Source of the DNA: Clostridia bacterium
Lineage (GTDB): Bacteria > Bacillota > Clostridia > Lachnospirales > Anaerotignaceae
Assembly (NCBI GenBank): GCA_022786605.1
Contig: JALFWW010000008.1
Span: forward strand, 35,092 to 99,091
Direction: 5' to 3'
DNA: 64,000 nucleotides
Below are positions 56,558-64,000 of this stretch, in pieces. The position numbers were made by a program, and so were the translations under genes. How positions within the stretch are numbered: position 1 is the stretch's first letter; each line of letters opens with the position of its first letter. The notes under the pieces are model-generated. The model searched no databases. It was not told the DNA's origin and was given only the letters and a program-made list of their open reading frames with translations.

Positions 56558-57205
56558 ATGAGCGAACAGAAAACAAGATTTTATCTGATCCGTCACGGGG
56601 AAACATTGTGGAACCGCCAGGGACGGTATCAGGGTTCTACAGATATTGAACTGTCCGAAGAAGGGGTGGCACAGGCAGAACTGGTGGCAAAGCGTTTCCG
56701 TTATCTGCCTTTGGATAAGATTTATGCTTCTCCCCTGAAACGTGCGTTGGTGACAGCCCAGACCATCGGCAGAGAAACAGGTATCACCCCCATTGTGGAT
56801 GAACATTTTAAAGAAATCAACTTCGGCGCATGGGAAGGCATGACTATCCCTGAACTGAAGGAAGCATATGGACAGGCATATATGGATTTTTATGAAAATC
56901 CCTTTGCCCATCCATTCCCGGGTGAAGGCTCCTTCGCTAATGTAACAAAACGCTCCATGGAAGGCTTTGAAGCGGTTCTGGAAGAAAACAGGGGCAAACA
57001 TGTTGCCATTGTATCCCATGGTGGTCTGCTTCGTGTTATGTTGGTGGGGCTCATGGGTATGGATGTGAATTTCTACCGCAAAACATGGATGACAAATACC
57101 TCCATTACAACAGTGGATGTCATGGAGGATGGCAGACGTATCCTTATGACACTCAATGACAAAGCCCATCTGGAAATGGCAGATTTATTCAAAAAAGGGG
57201 AATGA
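56558..57205 (+). CDS. Histidine phosphatase family protein
   Basis: 215 aa. The phosphate-pocket motif is RHGETLWN (12-19; catalytic H13), acidic base E in NFGAWEGM, and second histidine in IVSHGGLLRV. The fold covers phosphoglycerate-mutase-like phosphatases, including alpha-ribazole phosphatase (CobC); substrate unknown. AAGGAAGG ribosome site. First gene in a run ending at ispH-rpsA. Confidence 0.92.
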   Translation: MSEQKTRFYLIRHGETLWNRQGRYQGSTDIELSEEGVAQAELVAKRFRYLPLDKIYASPLKRALVTAQTIGRETGITPIVDEHFKEINFGAWEGMTIPELKEAYGQAYMDFYENPFAHPFPGEGSFANVTKRSMEGFEAVLEENRGKHVAIVSHGGLLRVMLVGLMGMDVNFYRKTWMTNTSITTVDVMEDGRRILMTLNDKAHLEMADLFKKGE

Positions 57206-57207
57206 TT

Positions 57208-58445
57208 ATGGCAAAGATCGCAGTTATCGGCGGCGGTGCCGCGGGGATGCTGGCGGCAGGTCGTGCGGCACAGCGGGGGCATGAAGTCCATTTGTTTGAA
57301 AAAAATAATCGTTTAGGCAAGAAAATACTCATACTGGTAAAGGTCGTTGTAATGTAACGAATGACGGGGATTTGGATGCCTTTTTGGATAACATCCCCGG
57401 CAATCCTTATTTCATGTACAGCGCTTTTTATCGTTTCGACAATCAGGCACTGCGTCAGCTTTTGCTGGACATGGGGCTGGAAACGAAAGTGGAACGGGGC
57501 AACCGGGTATTTCCTGTGACAGACCGTTCTTTGGATGTGGTACAGGCTCTGGAAAAATATATGCGGCAGAATAAAGTTGCCCTCCATCTGGAAAGTCAGG
57601 TGGAACATGTGGTCATGAAAGAGGGCAAAGTCACTGGAATTCGTCTGAAAAACCAGAAGGAACTGCCTTTTGACGCAGTCATTGTGACCACAGGTGGACT
57701 TTCTTATCCCAATACTGGTTCCACAGGGGATGGCTATCGCATGGCAAAAGCCGCGGGGCATACAGTTACCAAGCTGTATCCTTCGCTGGTTCCTCTGAAA
57801 ACAGCGGAAAGCTGGTGTCAGGAGCTCATGGGTCTGAGCCTCAGAAATATTGCAATTCGCATTTGCAATGAAAAAGGCAAAACTGTTTATGAGGATTTCG
57901 GGGAAATGCTCTTTACTCATTTTGGTGTATCCGGTCCTGTGATTTTGAGTGCCAGCCGCCATATTTTGACAGATACGGAAAAAGGATTCCATCTCTATAT
58001 TGATTTGAAACCCGCGCTGGATGAAAAACAGCTGGATCAGCGGCTCCTGCGGGATTTTGAGAAATACAGCAACAAAGATTTCCGCAATGCTTTGGGGGAT
58101 TTGCTGCCTCAGAAACTGATTCCTGTTATCATTTCTCTTTCTGGCATTGACCCTGAGAAAAAGGTGAACGGCATCACCAAGGAAGAACGGAAACAGCTGC
58201 TGCATCTGCTGAAAGCACTGCCTTTGACTATCATCGGCGTGACAGGATACAACGAAGCCGTTGTCACCAGCGGCGGCATTTGTGTGGATGAGATCGATCC
58301 TTCCACCATGGAAAGCAAACTGGTGAAAAACCTGTATTTCGCAGGGGAAGTGCTGGATGTGGACGCATACACAGGGGGATTTAATCTGCAGATTGCTTTC
58401 TCCACAGGCTATACCGCCGGAGACAGCGTTTGTGAGGAAGTATAA
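57208..58445 (+). pseudogene. NAD(P)/FAD-dependent oxidoreductase (YhiN/HI0933) with a single-base frameshift
   Basis: The FAD loop IGGGAAGM and FEKNNRLGKKILI are in frame 1, then the frame shifts near 57333: the sequence reads ATACTGGT where the family has Thr-Gly-Lys-Gly-Arg-Cys-Asn. Inserting one A restores that block and joins the rest (LDAFLDNIPGNPYF ... VVTSGGICVDEIDPSTMESK ... DAYTGGFNLQIAFSTGY) as a full-length protein of about 410 aa. The C-terminal reading frame is intact to 58445. Frame 1 hits TAA at 57355-57357. Either a recent lesion or a sequencing error; function unknown. Confidence 0.85.
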
Positions 58446-58459
58446 GGAGGCAGAACAAC

Positions 58460-59131
58460 ATGAAAAAATTTGCAGTGGCAGTGGATGGACCCGCAGGCTC
58501 TGGCAAAAGCACTGTAGCAAAAGAAATCGCGAAGGCATTGGGTATTTTATATATTGACACAGGCGCTATGTACCGCACCGTTGGGATGGCTTGTCTGAAA
58601 AAAGGCATTGACCCCACAGATGAATCTGTTGTTGTGGCTTCTCTGGATAGTCTGGATATGAAGATTTTCCCGGAAGCCGGCGGACAGCGCATTCTGCTGG
58701 ATGGAGAAGACATCACTTCCCGTATTCGGACGGAGGAAATCGGAAAGGCGGCATCCAGCGTGGCGGCTTACCAGAAAGTCCGTGAAAAACTGGTAGAAAT
58801 CCAGCAGGGATTGGCAAAGGAACAGTCTGTGATCATGGATGGTCGTGACATTGGCACAAAAGTTCTGCCCGATGCGGAAGTGAAAATCTATTTGGATGCC
58901 AGTGTGGAAGAGAGGGCAAAACGCCGCGTGGGTGAACTGGAGGCGCAAGGTAAGACTGCTGATCTGGAAATCATCCGAGAAGAAATCGCCCAGCGGGATT
59001 ATCAGGACATGCATCGGGAAAACAGCCCTCTTTGCCGTGCAGATGATGCGGTGAATGTGGATACCACCGGGCTGGATATTCCTGGGGTGACAGCAAAACT
59101 GCTGGCACTCATTGCTGAAAAAACAAAATGA
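58460..59131 (+). CDS. cmk: Cytidylate kinase
   Basis: 223 aa. Phosphorylates CMP and dCMP with ATP. P-loop GPAGSGKST is at 10-18, followed by DTGAMYRT and the LID/NMP block MDGRDIGTKVLPDAEVKIYLDAS. AAGGAGG lies 9 nt before the ATG. It is in the conserved clostridial cmk-plsC-ispH/rpsA order. Confidence 0.97.
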   Translation: MKKFAVAVDGPAGSGKSTVAKEIAKALGILYIDTGAMYRTVGMACLKKGIDPTDESVVVASLDSLDMKIFPEAGGQRILLDGEDITSRIRTEEIGKAASSVAAYQKVREKLVEIQQGLAKEQSVIMDGRDIGTKVLPDAEVKIYLDASVEERAKRRVGELEAQGKTADLEIIREEIAQRDYQDMHRENSPLCRADDAVNVDTTGLDIPGVTAKLLALIAEKTK

Positions 59132-59142
59132 GGTGAAAAGAT

Positions 59143-59730
59143 ATGTCATTTTATACATTTGCAAGAGGTTTGGTAAAAATCTATTATAAATTCGCGTTCC
59201 GTATGGATATTCAGGGGGAAGAAAATATCCCCGCGGAAGGTGGCGTGGTTCTTTGCTGCAACCATATGAGCAATCTGGACCCTACCACCATGGCGGGGTT
59301 TGTGAGACGTCCAGTGCGGTATATTGCCAAAAAAGAACTCTTTGAAAAAAGATGGTCCGCGAAACTGCTCTCCTCTTTGGGTGCTTTTCCTGTTGACCGT
59401 CAGACCACAGATATGAAAGCCCTGAAAACAGCCATCAAACTGTTGAAAAACGGAGAAGCTCTGGGGATTTTTGCGGAAGGCACCCGCGTCAAAGATGGGG
59501 AAGCCAAGGCGGCAAAAGCTGGTGTTGCTCTGTTTGCGCTGAAGGGAGAAGCTCCCATTGTGCCTATTTGTATCAGCAGTAAGTATAAATTCCGTTCCGT
59601 CGTTCATATCCGTTATGGCAAGCCCATTTATCTGGATGAGTATAAGGGGCAGAAAGTAACAACGGAAATGATGGAAGAAATCACGGAAAAAGTCATGGAA
59701 AAAGTAAGAGAAATGAGGGTGGAAGTATGA
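59143..59730 (+). CDS. plsC: 1-acyl-sn-glycerol-3-phosphate acyltransferase
   Basis: 195 aa. Membrane-associated step from lysophosphatidate to phosphatidate. HX4D motif H41-D46 (NHMSNLD) and EGTR at 112-115 (FAEGTRVKDG) are the catalytic and substrate motifs. Eleven bp after cmk; its stop overlaps the ispH start as ATGA. Confidence 0.95.
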   Translation: MSFYTFARGLVKIYYKFAFRMDIQGEENIPAEGGVVLCCNHMSNLDPTTMAGFVRRPVRYIAKKELFEKRWSAKLLSSLGAFPVDRQTTDMKALKTAIKLLKNGEALGIFAEGTRVKDGEAKAAKAGVALFALKGEAPIVPICISSKYKFRSVVHIRYGKPIYLDEYKGQKVTTEMMEEITEKVMEKVREMRVEV

Positions 59731-61694
59731 GCAATATTCGTGTGGCGGAATCCGCGGGCTTTTGTTTCGGCGTCAAACGCGCCATTGAAATGGCGTATGA
59801 AGCCATTGGCGTGGAACAGAAGTTGTACTCCTATGGGCAGCTCATCCATAATAAGACGGTAACAGACGACTTGGCATCCAAAGGGCTGGAAATCGTCGAA
59901 AATCTGGATGGACTGACAGAAGGCACTCTCCTGATCCGTTCCCACGGCGTTGGCAAAGCGTTGTATGATGAAGCGGAAACGAAGGGATTGAAAATTTTGG
60001 ACGGCACCTGTCCTTTTGTGAAAAAAATCCATAACATCGTCCATGAAAAACTGGCGGATGGCATGGGTATCATCATTGTGGGCGATGGCACACACCCGGA
60101 AGTCATCGGCATCAATGGCTGGTGCGAAAACGCCGCTGTGATTTTGGAGGATGAAGAAGCGGCAAAAACAAAGGAAATCCCTGAAAAAGAAAAATATGCT
60201 GTTGTGGTGCAGACTACATTCCGTCAGGCAAAATTCGACAAGATTCTGGAAATCTTGCAGGACAGAGGTGTAAACATGGAAATCCACAACACCATCTGTT
60301 CCGCAACAGAGAAACGGCAGACAGAAGCGGAAGAACTGTCTAAAGCTGTGGATAAAATGATCGTCATTGGCGGCAAAAACAGTTCCAATACCCAGAAGCT
60401 GGTGGAAATTTGTGCAAAAAATTGTGGAAATACCGTACATATTGAAACAATTTGTGATTTGGTGTTGAATAATTTCGGAAAAGATGATAAAATAGGTATA
60501 ACTGCGGGTGCGTCTACACCACCTGCAATAATTAAGGAGGTAGTTGTTACTATGAGCGAAGCATTAGAAAATGCAGTACAAAATTTAGGAGGAAGTGAGG
60601 AAGCGACATTCGAACAGATGTTAGAAGAATCCCTCGTTACCCTGCACACAGGTGACGTGGTAAAAGGCACTGTTATTCAGGTTGTAAACGAAGAAGTATC
60701 CGTAAACCTGGGCTTCAAATCCGATGGTATCATCGCAAGAGGCGAATTCAGCAGTGACCCTACAGTGATTCCCAGCAAAACAGTTCAGCCTGGAGATGAA
60801 ATCGAAGTATTCGTAGTACGCGTAAATGATGGCGACGGCAATGTTATGCTTTCCAGAAAACGTATCGAAGCTCAGAAGGGCATCGAAGAAATCGAAGCTG
60901 CTTACAACGAAAAAGCTGTTGTTACAGGTACAGTAACAAGCGTTGTAAAAGGCGGTCTGATCGCAGTTGTCAACGGCGTAAACGTATTCATTCCTTCTTC
61001 TCAGGTTTCTAATAGATTTATCGAAGACCTGAGCGTATTCAATGGTCAGGAATTGGAATTCAACATTATCGAAGTTGACAGAGTAAAACGTCGTTTCATC
61101 GGCGGCAGAAAAGCACTGGTAGAACAGGAAATCGCAGCAAAACGCGCAGCTCTGTTCGAAACAATCCAGGCTGGTTCCAGAGTAAACGGTACAGTAAGCA
61201 GACTGACAGATTTCGGCGCATTTGTTGATCTGGGCGGTGTAGACGGTCTGATCCATATTTCCGAAATGAGCTGGGGCAGAATCTCCAACCCCAAAGAAGT
61301 TCTGAAAGAAGGTCAGGAAGTAGAAGTATTCGTTCTGGATGTAGATAAAGAAAAAGGCAAAATCAGCCTGTCCCTGAAAGATGCAGACAAGAACCCTTGG
61401 AAACTGGCTGCTGAAAAATACGCAGTTGGCTCCATTGTGGAAGGTAAAGTTGTACGTATGGTACCTTTCGGCGCATTCGTTGAACTGGAAGCAGGCGTAG
61501 ATGGTCTGGTACATATCTCCCAGATTGCTAACAAACACGTTGTAAAACCTGAAGACGAACTGAAGGTTGGCGAAATCATCAACGTGAAAGTTCTGGAAGT
61601 AAATCCTGAACAGAAGAAGATCAGCCTTTCCAAAAGACAGGCAGATGCTCCTGTAGAAGAAGCTCCCGCTGAAGAAGCAGCTACAGAAGAATAA
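59727..61694 (+). CDS. ispH: Fused IspH (HMBPP reductase) and ribosomal protein S1
   Basis: 655 aa. The N-terminal IspH domain (about 1-275) makes IPP/DMAPP in the non-mevalonate pathway, with the [4Fe-4S] cysteines C13, C95 and C191 present. The C-terminal part has four S1 domains (about 305-385, 395-470, 485-555, 570-640); the last two have the canonical DFGAFVDLGGVDGLIHISEMSW form. An acidic tail follows. This fusion is known in Clostridia. An internal promoter and a strong AAGGAGG/ATG at the junction may also make S1 alone. Confidence 0.95.
   Translation: MSNIRVAESAGFCFGVKRAIEMAYEAIGVEQKLYSYGQLIHNKTVTDDLASKGLEIVENLDGLTEGTLLIRSHGVGKALYDEAETKGLKILDGTCPFVKKIHNIVHEKLADGMGIIIVGDGTHPEVIGINGWCENAAVILEDEEAAKTKEIPEKEKYAVVVQTTFRQAKFDKILEILQDRGVNMEIHNTICSATEKRQTEAEELSKAVDKMIVIGGKNSSNTQKLVEICAKNCGNTVHIETICDLVLNNFGKDDKIGITAGASTPPAIIKEVVVTMSEALENAVQNLGGSEEATFEQMLEESLVTLHTGDVVKGTVIQVVNEEVSVNLGFKSDGIIARGEFSSDPTVIPSKTVQPGDEIEVFVVRVNDGDGNVMLSRKRIEAQKGIEEIEAAYNEKAVVTGTVTSVVKGGLIAVVNGVNVFIPSSQVSNRFIEDLSVFNGQELEFNIIEVDRVKRRFIGGRKALVEQEIAAKRAALFETIQAGSRVNGTVSRLTDFGAFVDLGGVDGLIHISEMSWGRISNPKEVLKEGQEVEVFVLDVDKEKGKISLSLKDADKNPWKLAAEKYAVGSIVEGKVVRMVPFGAFVELEAGVDGLVHISQIANKHVVKPEDELKVGEIINVKVLEVNPEQKKISLSKRQADAPVEEAPAEEAATEE
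60465..60493 (+). promoter_or_regulatory. Candidate internal promoter before the S1 part
   Basis: TTGAAT (60465-60470), 17 bp, TAAAAT (60488-60493) with TG one base upstream (extended -10). It lies in an AT-rich stretch of the ispH coding region, about 60 bp before the internal S1 start. Confidence 0.5.
60552..61694 (+). CDS. rpsA: Possible internally started ribosomal protein S1
   Basis: AAGGAGGT (60534-60541) is followed after 10 nt by an ATG that starts MSEALENAVQNLGG, at the junction between IspH and the first S1 domain. The product would be a 380-aa, four-domain S1. Codon choice switches to that of abundant proteins from here on (GTA, CTG, AAA, GGC), unlike the IspH half. The separate protein is inferred. 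Confidence 0.6.
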   Translation: MSEALENAVQNLGGSEEATFEQMLEESLVTLHTGDVVKGTVIQVVNEEVSVNLGFKSDGIIARGEFSSDPTVIPSKTVQPGDEIEVFVVRVNDGDGNVMLSRKRIEAQKGIEEIEAAYNEKAVVTGTVTSVVKGGLIAVVNGVNVFIPSSQVSNRFIEDLSVFNGQELEFNIIEVDRVKRRFIGGRKALVEQEIAAKRAALFETIQAGSRVNGTVSRLTDFGAFVDLGGVDGLIHISEMSWGRISNPKEVLKEGQEVEVFVLDVDKEKGKISLSLKDADKNPWKLAAEKYAVGSIVEGKVVRMVPFGAFVELEAGVDGLVHISQIANKHVVKPEDELKVGEIINVKVLEVNPEQKKISLSKRQADAPVEEAPAEEAATEE

Positions 61695-61740
61695 TTTCTG
61701 TTTTCTAGCCGAAAGACTAGGTCATTTATACAGAATCATT

Positions 61741-61790
61741 CAAATGGATAGAACATTGTAGTTGCTACAAGGTTTTATCCATTTGTTTTT
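61741..61790 (+). terminator. Terminator after ispH-rpsA
   Basis: CAAATGGATA (61741-61750) pairs with TATCCATTTG (61776-61785), with an inner GTAG/CTAC helix, followed by TTTTTG. Confidence 0.85.
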
Positions 61791-61844
61791 GTATATGATT
61801 GTGAAAGGAAAGACAATGGTACAGACCGCAAAGGAGGAAAACAC

Positions 61845-62282
61845 ATGGACTGGAGAGCGGCATTTGGCAGAGAACATCAGCCGCAGCCCGCAGAAATGGC
61901 AGCTTTTATCAACAGCCCGCATTGGCAGGCGTTGCGCAGCTATATAGAAGATACTTATAAAATCCAGCCGCAGTATGATTACAGCACATGCAGCATGCAG
62001 GAAGGCTGGAGCATTCGATATCGCAAAGGTGTCCGTGCCATTTGTTCCATGTACCCCATGGAAGGATATTTTATGTGCATGGTCAGCATCGGTCATAAGG
62101 AACTGGCAGAAGCGGAAGAACTGATCAAAGACTGCAGTGAATATATCCAGCAGCTTTTTGAAAAAACAGATTTGTTCAATGGCGGAAAACTGCTGCTGGC
62201 AAGAGTGCAGGACGAAGAAGTTCTGGAAGATGTGAAGAAGCTTATCGAACTGCGCTGCAGAGGAAAGAAAAAGAAGGCATAA
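61845..62282 (+). CDS. DUF3788-like protein
   Basis: 145 aa. The core WSIRYRKGVRAICSMYPMEGYFMCMVSIG (about residues 55-83), repeating charged helices and basic tail (RCRGKKKKA) fit the DUF3788 family, whose function is unknown. AAAGGAGG lies 9 nt before the ATG. It sits alone between the ispH terminator and the threonine aldolase gene. Confidence 0.75.
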   Translation: MDWRAAFGREHQPQPAEMAAFINSPHWQALRSYIEDTYKIQPQYDYSTCSMQEGWSIRYRKGVRAICSMYPMEGYFMCMVSIGHKELAEAEELIKDCSEYIQQLFEKTDLFNGGKLLLARVQDEEVLEDVKKLIELRCRGKKKKA

Positions 62283-62300
62283 AGAAAGGAAAGATGTATT

Positions 62301-63341
62301 GTGATACGTTTTGAATGTGATTATGCGGAAGGGGCACATCAGAAGATTCTGGAAAATATGATGCGTACCAATTTGGAACAGACCGCTGGCTACAGCGAAG
62401 ATGCTTACAGCGATCATGCCCGTGCATTGATCCGTCAGGCTTGTGGCAAAGAAGATTTGGATGTGCATTTTCTGGTGGGTGGTACACAGACGAACCTGAC
62501 TGTTATCGCATCTGTGCTGCGTCCTCATCAGGGGGTGCTTTGCGCTGTTTCCGGTCATGTAAATGTACATGAAACAGGCGCCATTGAGGCAACAGGACAT
62601 AAAGTTCTGGCAATGCCCAGCGCAGATGGCAAGATCACTGCGGAACAGGTACAGGAAGCCTATGATGCCCATTGGCGGGATGAATCCAGAGAACATGTTG
62701 TGCAGCCAGGTATGGTATATATTTCTCAGCCTACAGAAAACGGGACTCTCTATTCCAAAGCGGAACTGACAGCACTGCGTGAAACTTGTCTGAAATGTGG
62801 ATTGCCTTTGTATGTGGATGGTGCAAGACTGGGCTATGGCATGGCAGCGCCTACCAATGATGTAACACTGAAAGATCTGGCAGAACTGAGTGATATTTTC
62901 TACATCGGCGGCACAAAAGTAGGGGCACTTTTTGGCGAAGCTGTTGTTATCGCGAACCCTGCTTATCGTCAGGATTTCCGTTATATCATCAAACAGCGTG
63001 GCGGTATGCTGGCAAAAGGCAGATTGCTGGGCATCCAGTTTGAAACCCTTTTCATAGATGGTCTGTATTTTGAAATTTCCAAACACGCTGTTGATCTGGC
63101 TATGAAGATTCGCAAGGCATGTGAGGAAAAAGGTTTTGGTATGCAGTTTGATTCCTACACCAATCAGCAGTTCCCTATCCTGCCCAATGCATTGGTAGAA
63201 GAACTGCGAAAGAAATATGCTTTCTATACATGGCAAAAAGTGGATGAAGATCATACTTCTGTTCGTTTCTGCACCAGCTGGGCGACAGAGGCGGAAAATG
63301 TGGAACAGCTTTTGGCAGATATTCGCGCTTTTGGCGCGTAA
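62301..63341 (+). CDS. Low-specificity L-threonine aldolase / beta-eliminating lyase family
   Basis: 346 aa, PLP enzyme cleaving threonine to glycine and acetaldehyde, or a related beta-eliminating lyase. The PLP lysine is in FYIGGTKVGALFGEAV; VDGARLGYGMA supplies the pyridine-nitrogen aspartate. GTG start with AAAGGAAAG upstream. The exact substrate (L-threonine, L-allo-threonine or another hydroxy-amino acid) is uncertain. Confidence 0.9.
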   Translation: MIRFECDYAEGAHQKILENMMRTNLEQTAGYSEDAYSDHARALIRQACGKEDLDVHFLVGGTQTNLTVIASVLRPHQGVLCAVSGHVNVHETGAIEATGHKVLAMPSADGKITAEQVQEAYDAHWRDESREHVVQPGMVYISQPTENGTLYSKAELTALRETCLKCGLPLYVDGARLGYGMAAPTNDVTLKDLAELSDIFYIGGTKVGALFGEAVVIANPAYRQDFRYIIKQRGGMLAKGRLLGIQFETLFIDGLYFEISKHAVDLAMKIRKACEEKGFGMQFDSYTNQQFPILPNALVEELRKKYAFYTWQKVDEDHTSVRFCTSWATEAENVEQLLADIRAFGA

Positions 63342-63410
63342 GCAACAGCCAGTTGCTTTCCAAAGACAGAAAAATCGGGTACAATCAAGTCACAGAAAGG
63401 ATGTGGCTGT

Positions 63411-63860
63411 ATGGAAACGAAAGAAGTATTACTGCAATTACGGAAAGTACATGACCTGACTCAGGAAGAAATGGCAAAGCGTCTGTTGGTCACCAGACAG
63501 GCGGTAAGCCGCTGGGAAACAGGAGAAACCATTCCCAATGCGGAAACGTTGAAACTCATTTCCAAAGAATTTCAGGTGTCTATCAATACACTTTTAGGGA
63601 TGCCGCAAAGACTGTTTTGTCAGTGCTGTGGCATGCCTTTGGATGATGACGCGTTGATCAGTCAGGAAAAAGACGGCAGTTTCAATGAGGACTACTGCAA
63701 ATGGTGTTATGTGGATGGGGAATTTACCTATACTTCTATGGAGGAACTCATGGATCGCTGTGTCCCTATTCTGCAGGAACAGTTTCCAGAAACAACGGAG
63801 CGGCAGCTGCGGGATATGATGCAAAAACAATTACCTCAACTGAAACATTGGAAAGAATAA
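63411..63860 (+). CDS. XRE helix-turn-helix with C-terminal zinc-ribbon domain
   Basis: 149 aa. XRE domain at about 3-60 (LTQEEMAKRLLVTRQAVSRWETGE). Then LFCQCCGMPL and YCKWC give a CxxC...CxxC zinc ribbon (about residues 69-104), with a helical C-terminus. The same two-domain layout is found in small clostridial regulators of unknown target. AGAAAGGATG ribosome site. Last gene before a cluster of hairpins. Confidence 0.88.
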   Translation: METKEVLLQLRKVHDLTQEEMAKRLLVTRQAVSRWETGETIPNAETLKLISKEFQVSINTLLGMPQRLFCQCCGMPLDDDALISQEKDGSFNEDYCKWCYVDGEFTYTSMEELMDRCVPILQEQFPETTERQLRDMMQKQLPQLKHWKE

Positions 63861-63884
63861 AAACCACTAGTAAACTAGTGGTTT
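63861..63884. terminator. Perfect palindromic hairpin after the XRE/zinc-ribbon gene
   Basis: AAACCACTAGT, 2-nt centre, ACTAGTGGTTT: an 11-bp perfect dyad directly after the stop. No T-tract on the plus side, so it may act as a processing or stability element. Confidence 0.6.
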
Positions 63885-63890
63885 GAACAA

Positions 63891-63929
63891 CCCCTAAAAG
63901 GGGTATTACGTGCCAACCCCTAAAAGGGG
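63891..63929. repeat. Tandem CCCCTAAAAGGGG hairpin repeats
   Basis: CCCCTAAAAGGGG occurs at 63891-63903 and 63917-63929, with identical flanking CAA on the left. Each copy forms a 4-bp GC stem with a TAAAA loop, and the pair can also form one larger structure. It could be an intergenic repeat family or a structured leader. Confidence 0.6.
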
Positions 63930-63956
63930 CATCGAAAAAAATATCATTGCATTTAT

Positions 63957-63988
63957 TTGCACTGCAACCTGTAAACAGGTACTATAAT
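63957..63988 (+). promoter_or_regulatory. Promoter with MerR-type geometry at window end
   Basis: TTGCAC (63957-63962), 20 bp, TATAAT (63983-63988). The long spacer contains the perfect dyad ACCTGT-AA-ACAGGT (63967-63980). A 19-20-bp spacer with a dyad between the elements is the hallmark of MerR-activated promoters. The gene it serves begins beyond the window. Confidence 0.6.
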
Positions 63989-64000
63989 TGAGAATACAGT

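Overview
The window is a 64 kb chromosomal segment of a spore-forming anaerobic Firmicute, most likely class Clostridia and Lachnospirales-like. The evidence is an alpha/beta-type SASP gene, an IspH-ribosomal S1 fusion, a Na+-type V-ATPase operon, the HydE/HydG/HydF hydrogenase maturases, a Cat1-type CoA-transferase, rubrerythrin, and strong AAGGAGG ribosome-binding sites with TTGACA/TATAAT promoters. Genus cannot be fixed from sequence alone; an Anaerotignum-like organism is only a guess. I see no tRNA, rRNA, CRISPR array, insertion sequence or prophage. The segment looks like stable core genome plus sugar-use and cofactor operons.

Layout. 1-4.7 kb: end of uvrA, a small unknown gene, an SSB-like OB-fold protein and a corrinoid adenosyltransferase. 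4.8-7.95 kb (minus): asd-dapA-dapB behind a lysine riboswitch, with an intrinsic terminator between dapA and dapB. 8.0-10.5 kb: a SASP gene, then methyltransferase-hslO-NUDIX. 10.8-19.7 kb: the V-ATPase operon ntpFIKECGABD, with a promoter and an unusual structured leader. 19.7-22.5 kb: nucleoside hydrolase, CoA-transferase and a tiny membrane protein. 22.5-36.1 kb: a galactose module made of a YesN/YesM two-component system, two membrane-anchored sugar-binding proteins, the MglBAC transporter and the Leloir genes galK-galE-galT. 36.1-39.95 kb (minus): thiSFGHE behind a TPP riboswitch and, directly in front of thiS, a terminator-embedded element that fits the HMP-PP (thiS motif) riboswitch. 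40-42.7 kb: a MoxR AAA/VWA pair. 42.75-47 kb: a TM1266-type regulator with hydE-hydG-hydF, behind an attenuator-like leader I cannot assign. 47-51.4 kb: an ECF S component, rubrerythrin, an interrupted sfsA, a DD-carboxypeptidase, and an XRE repressor operon with two paralogous membrane proteins. 51.5-58.4 kb: a degenerate site-2 protease homologue, scpAB, a second DD-carboxypeptidase, rluB, a lipoprotein, a phosphatase and a frameshifted flavoprotein. 58.4-63.9 kb: cmk-plsC-ispH/rpsA, a DUF3788-like protein, threonine aldolase and an XRE/zinc-ribbon protein. The window ends in a promoter with MerR-type geometry.

How it works together. The galactose region is a complete sense-import-catabolise unit: external sugar is probably read by anchored binding proteins feeding YesM/YesN, imported by MglBAC and sent through the Leloir pathway. 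The thi operon makes the thiazole half of thiamine and joins it to HMP-PP, so a tandem of product (TPP) and precursor (HMP-PP) sensing would be logical. Two genes (sfsA, flavoprotein) carry single-base lesions that are either recent decay or assembly error. The strongest leads are the unassigned leaders of the hyd and V-ATPase operons, the internal promoter and ribosome-binding site inside ispH-rpsA, the 23-bp-phased operator repeats of the XRE operon, and the His-to-Arg change in the protease zinc motif.
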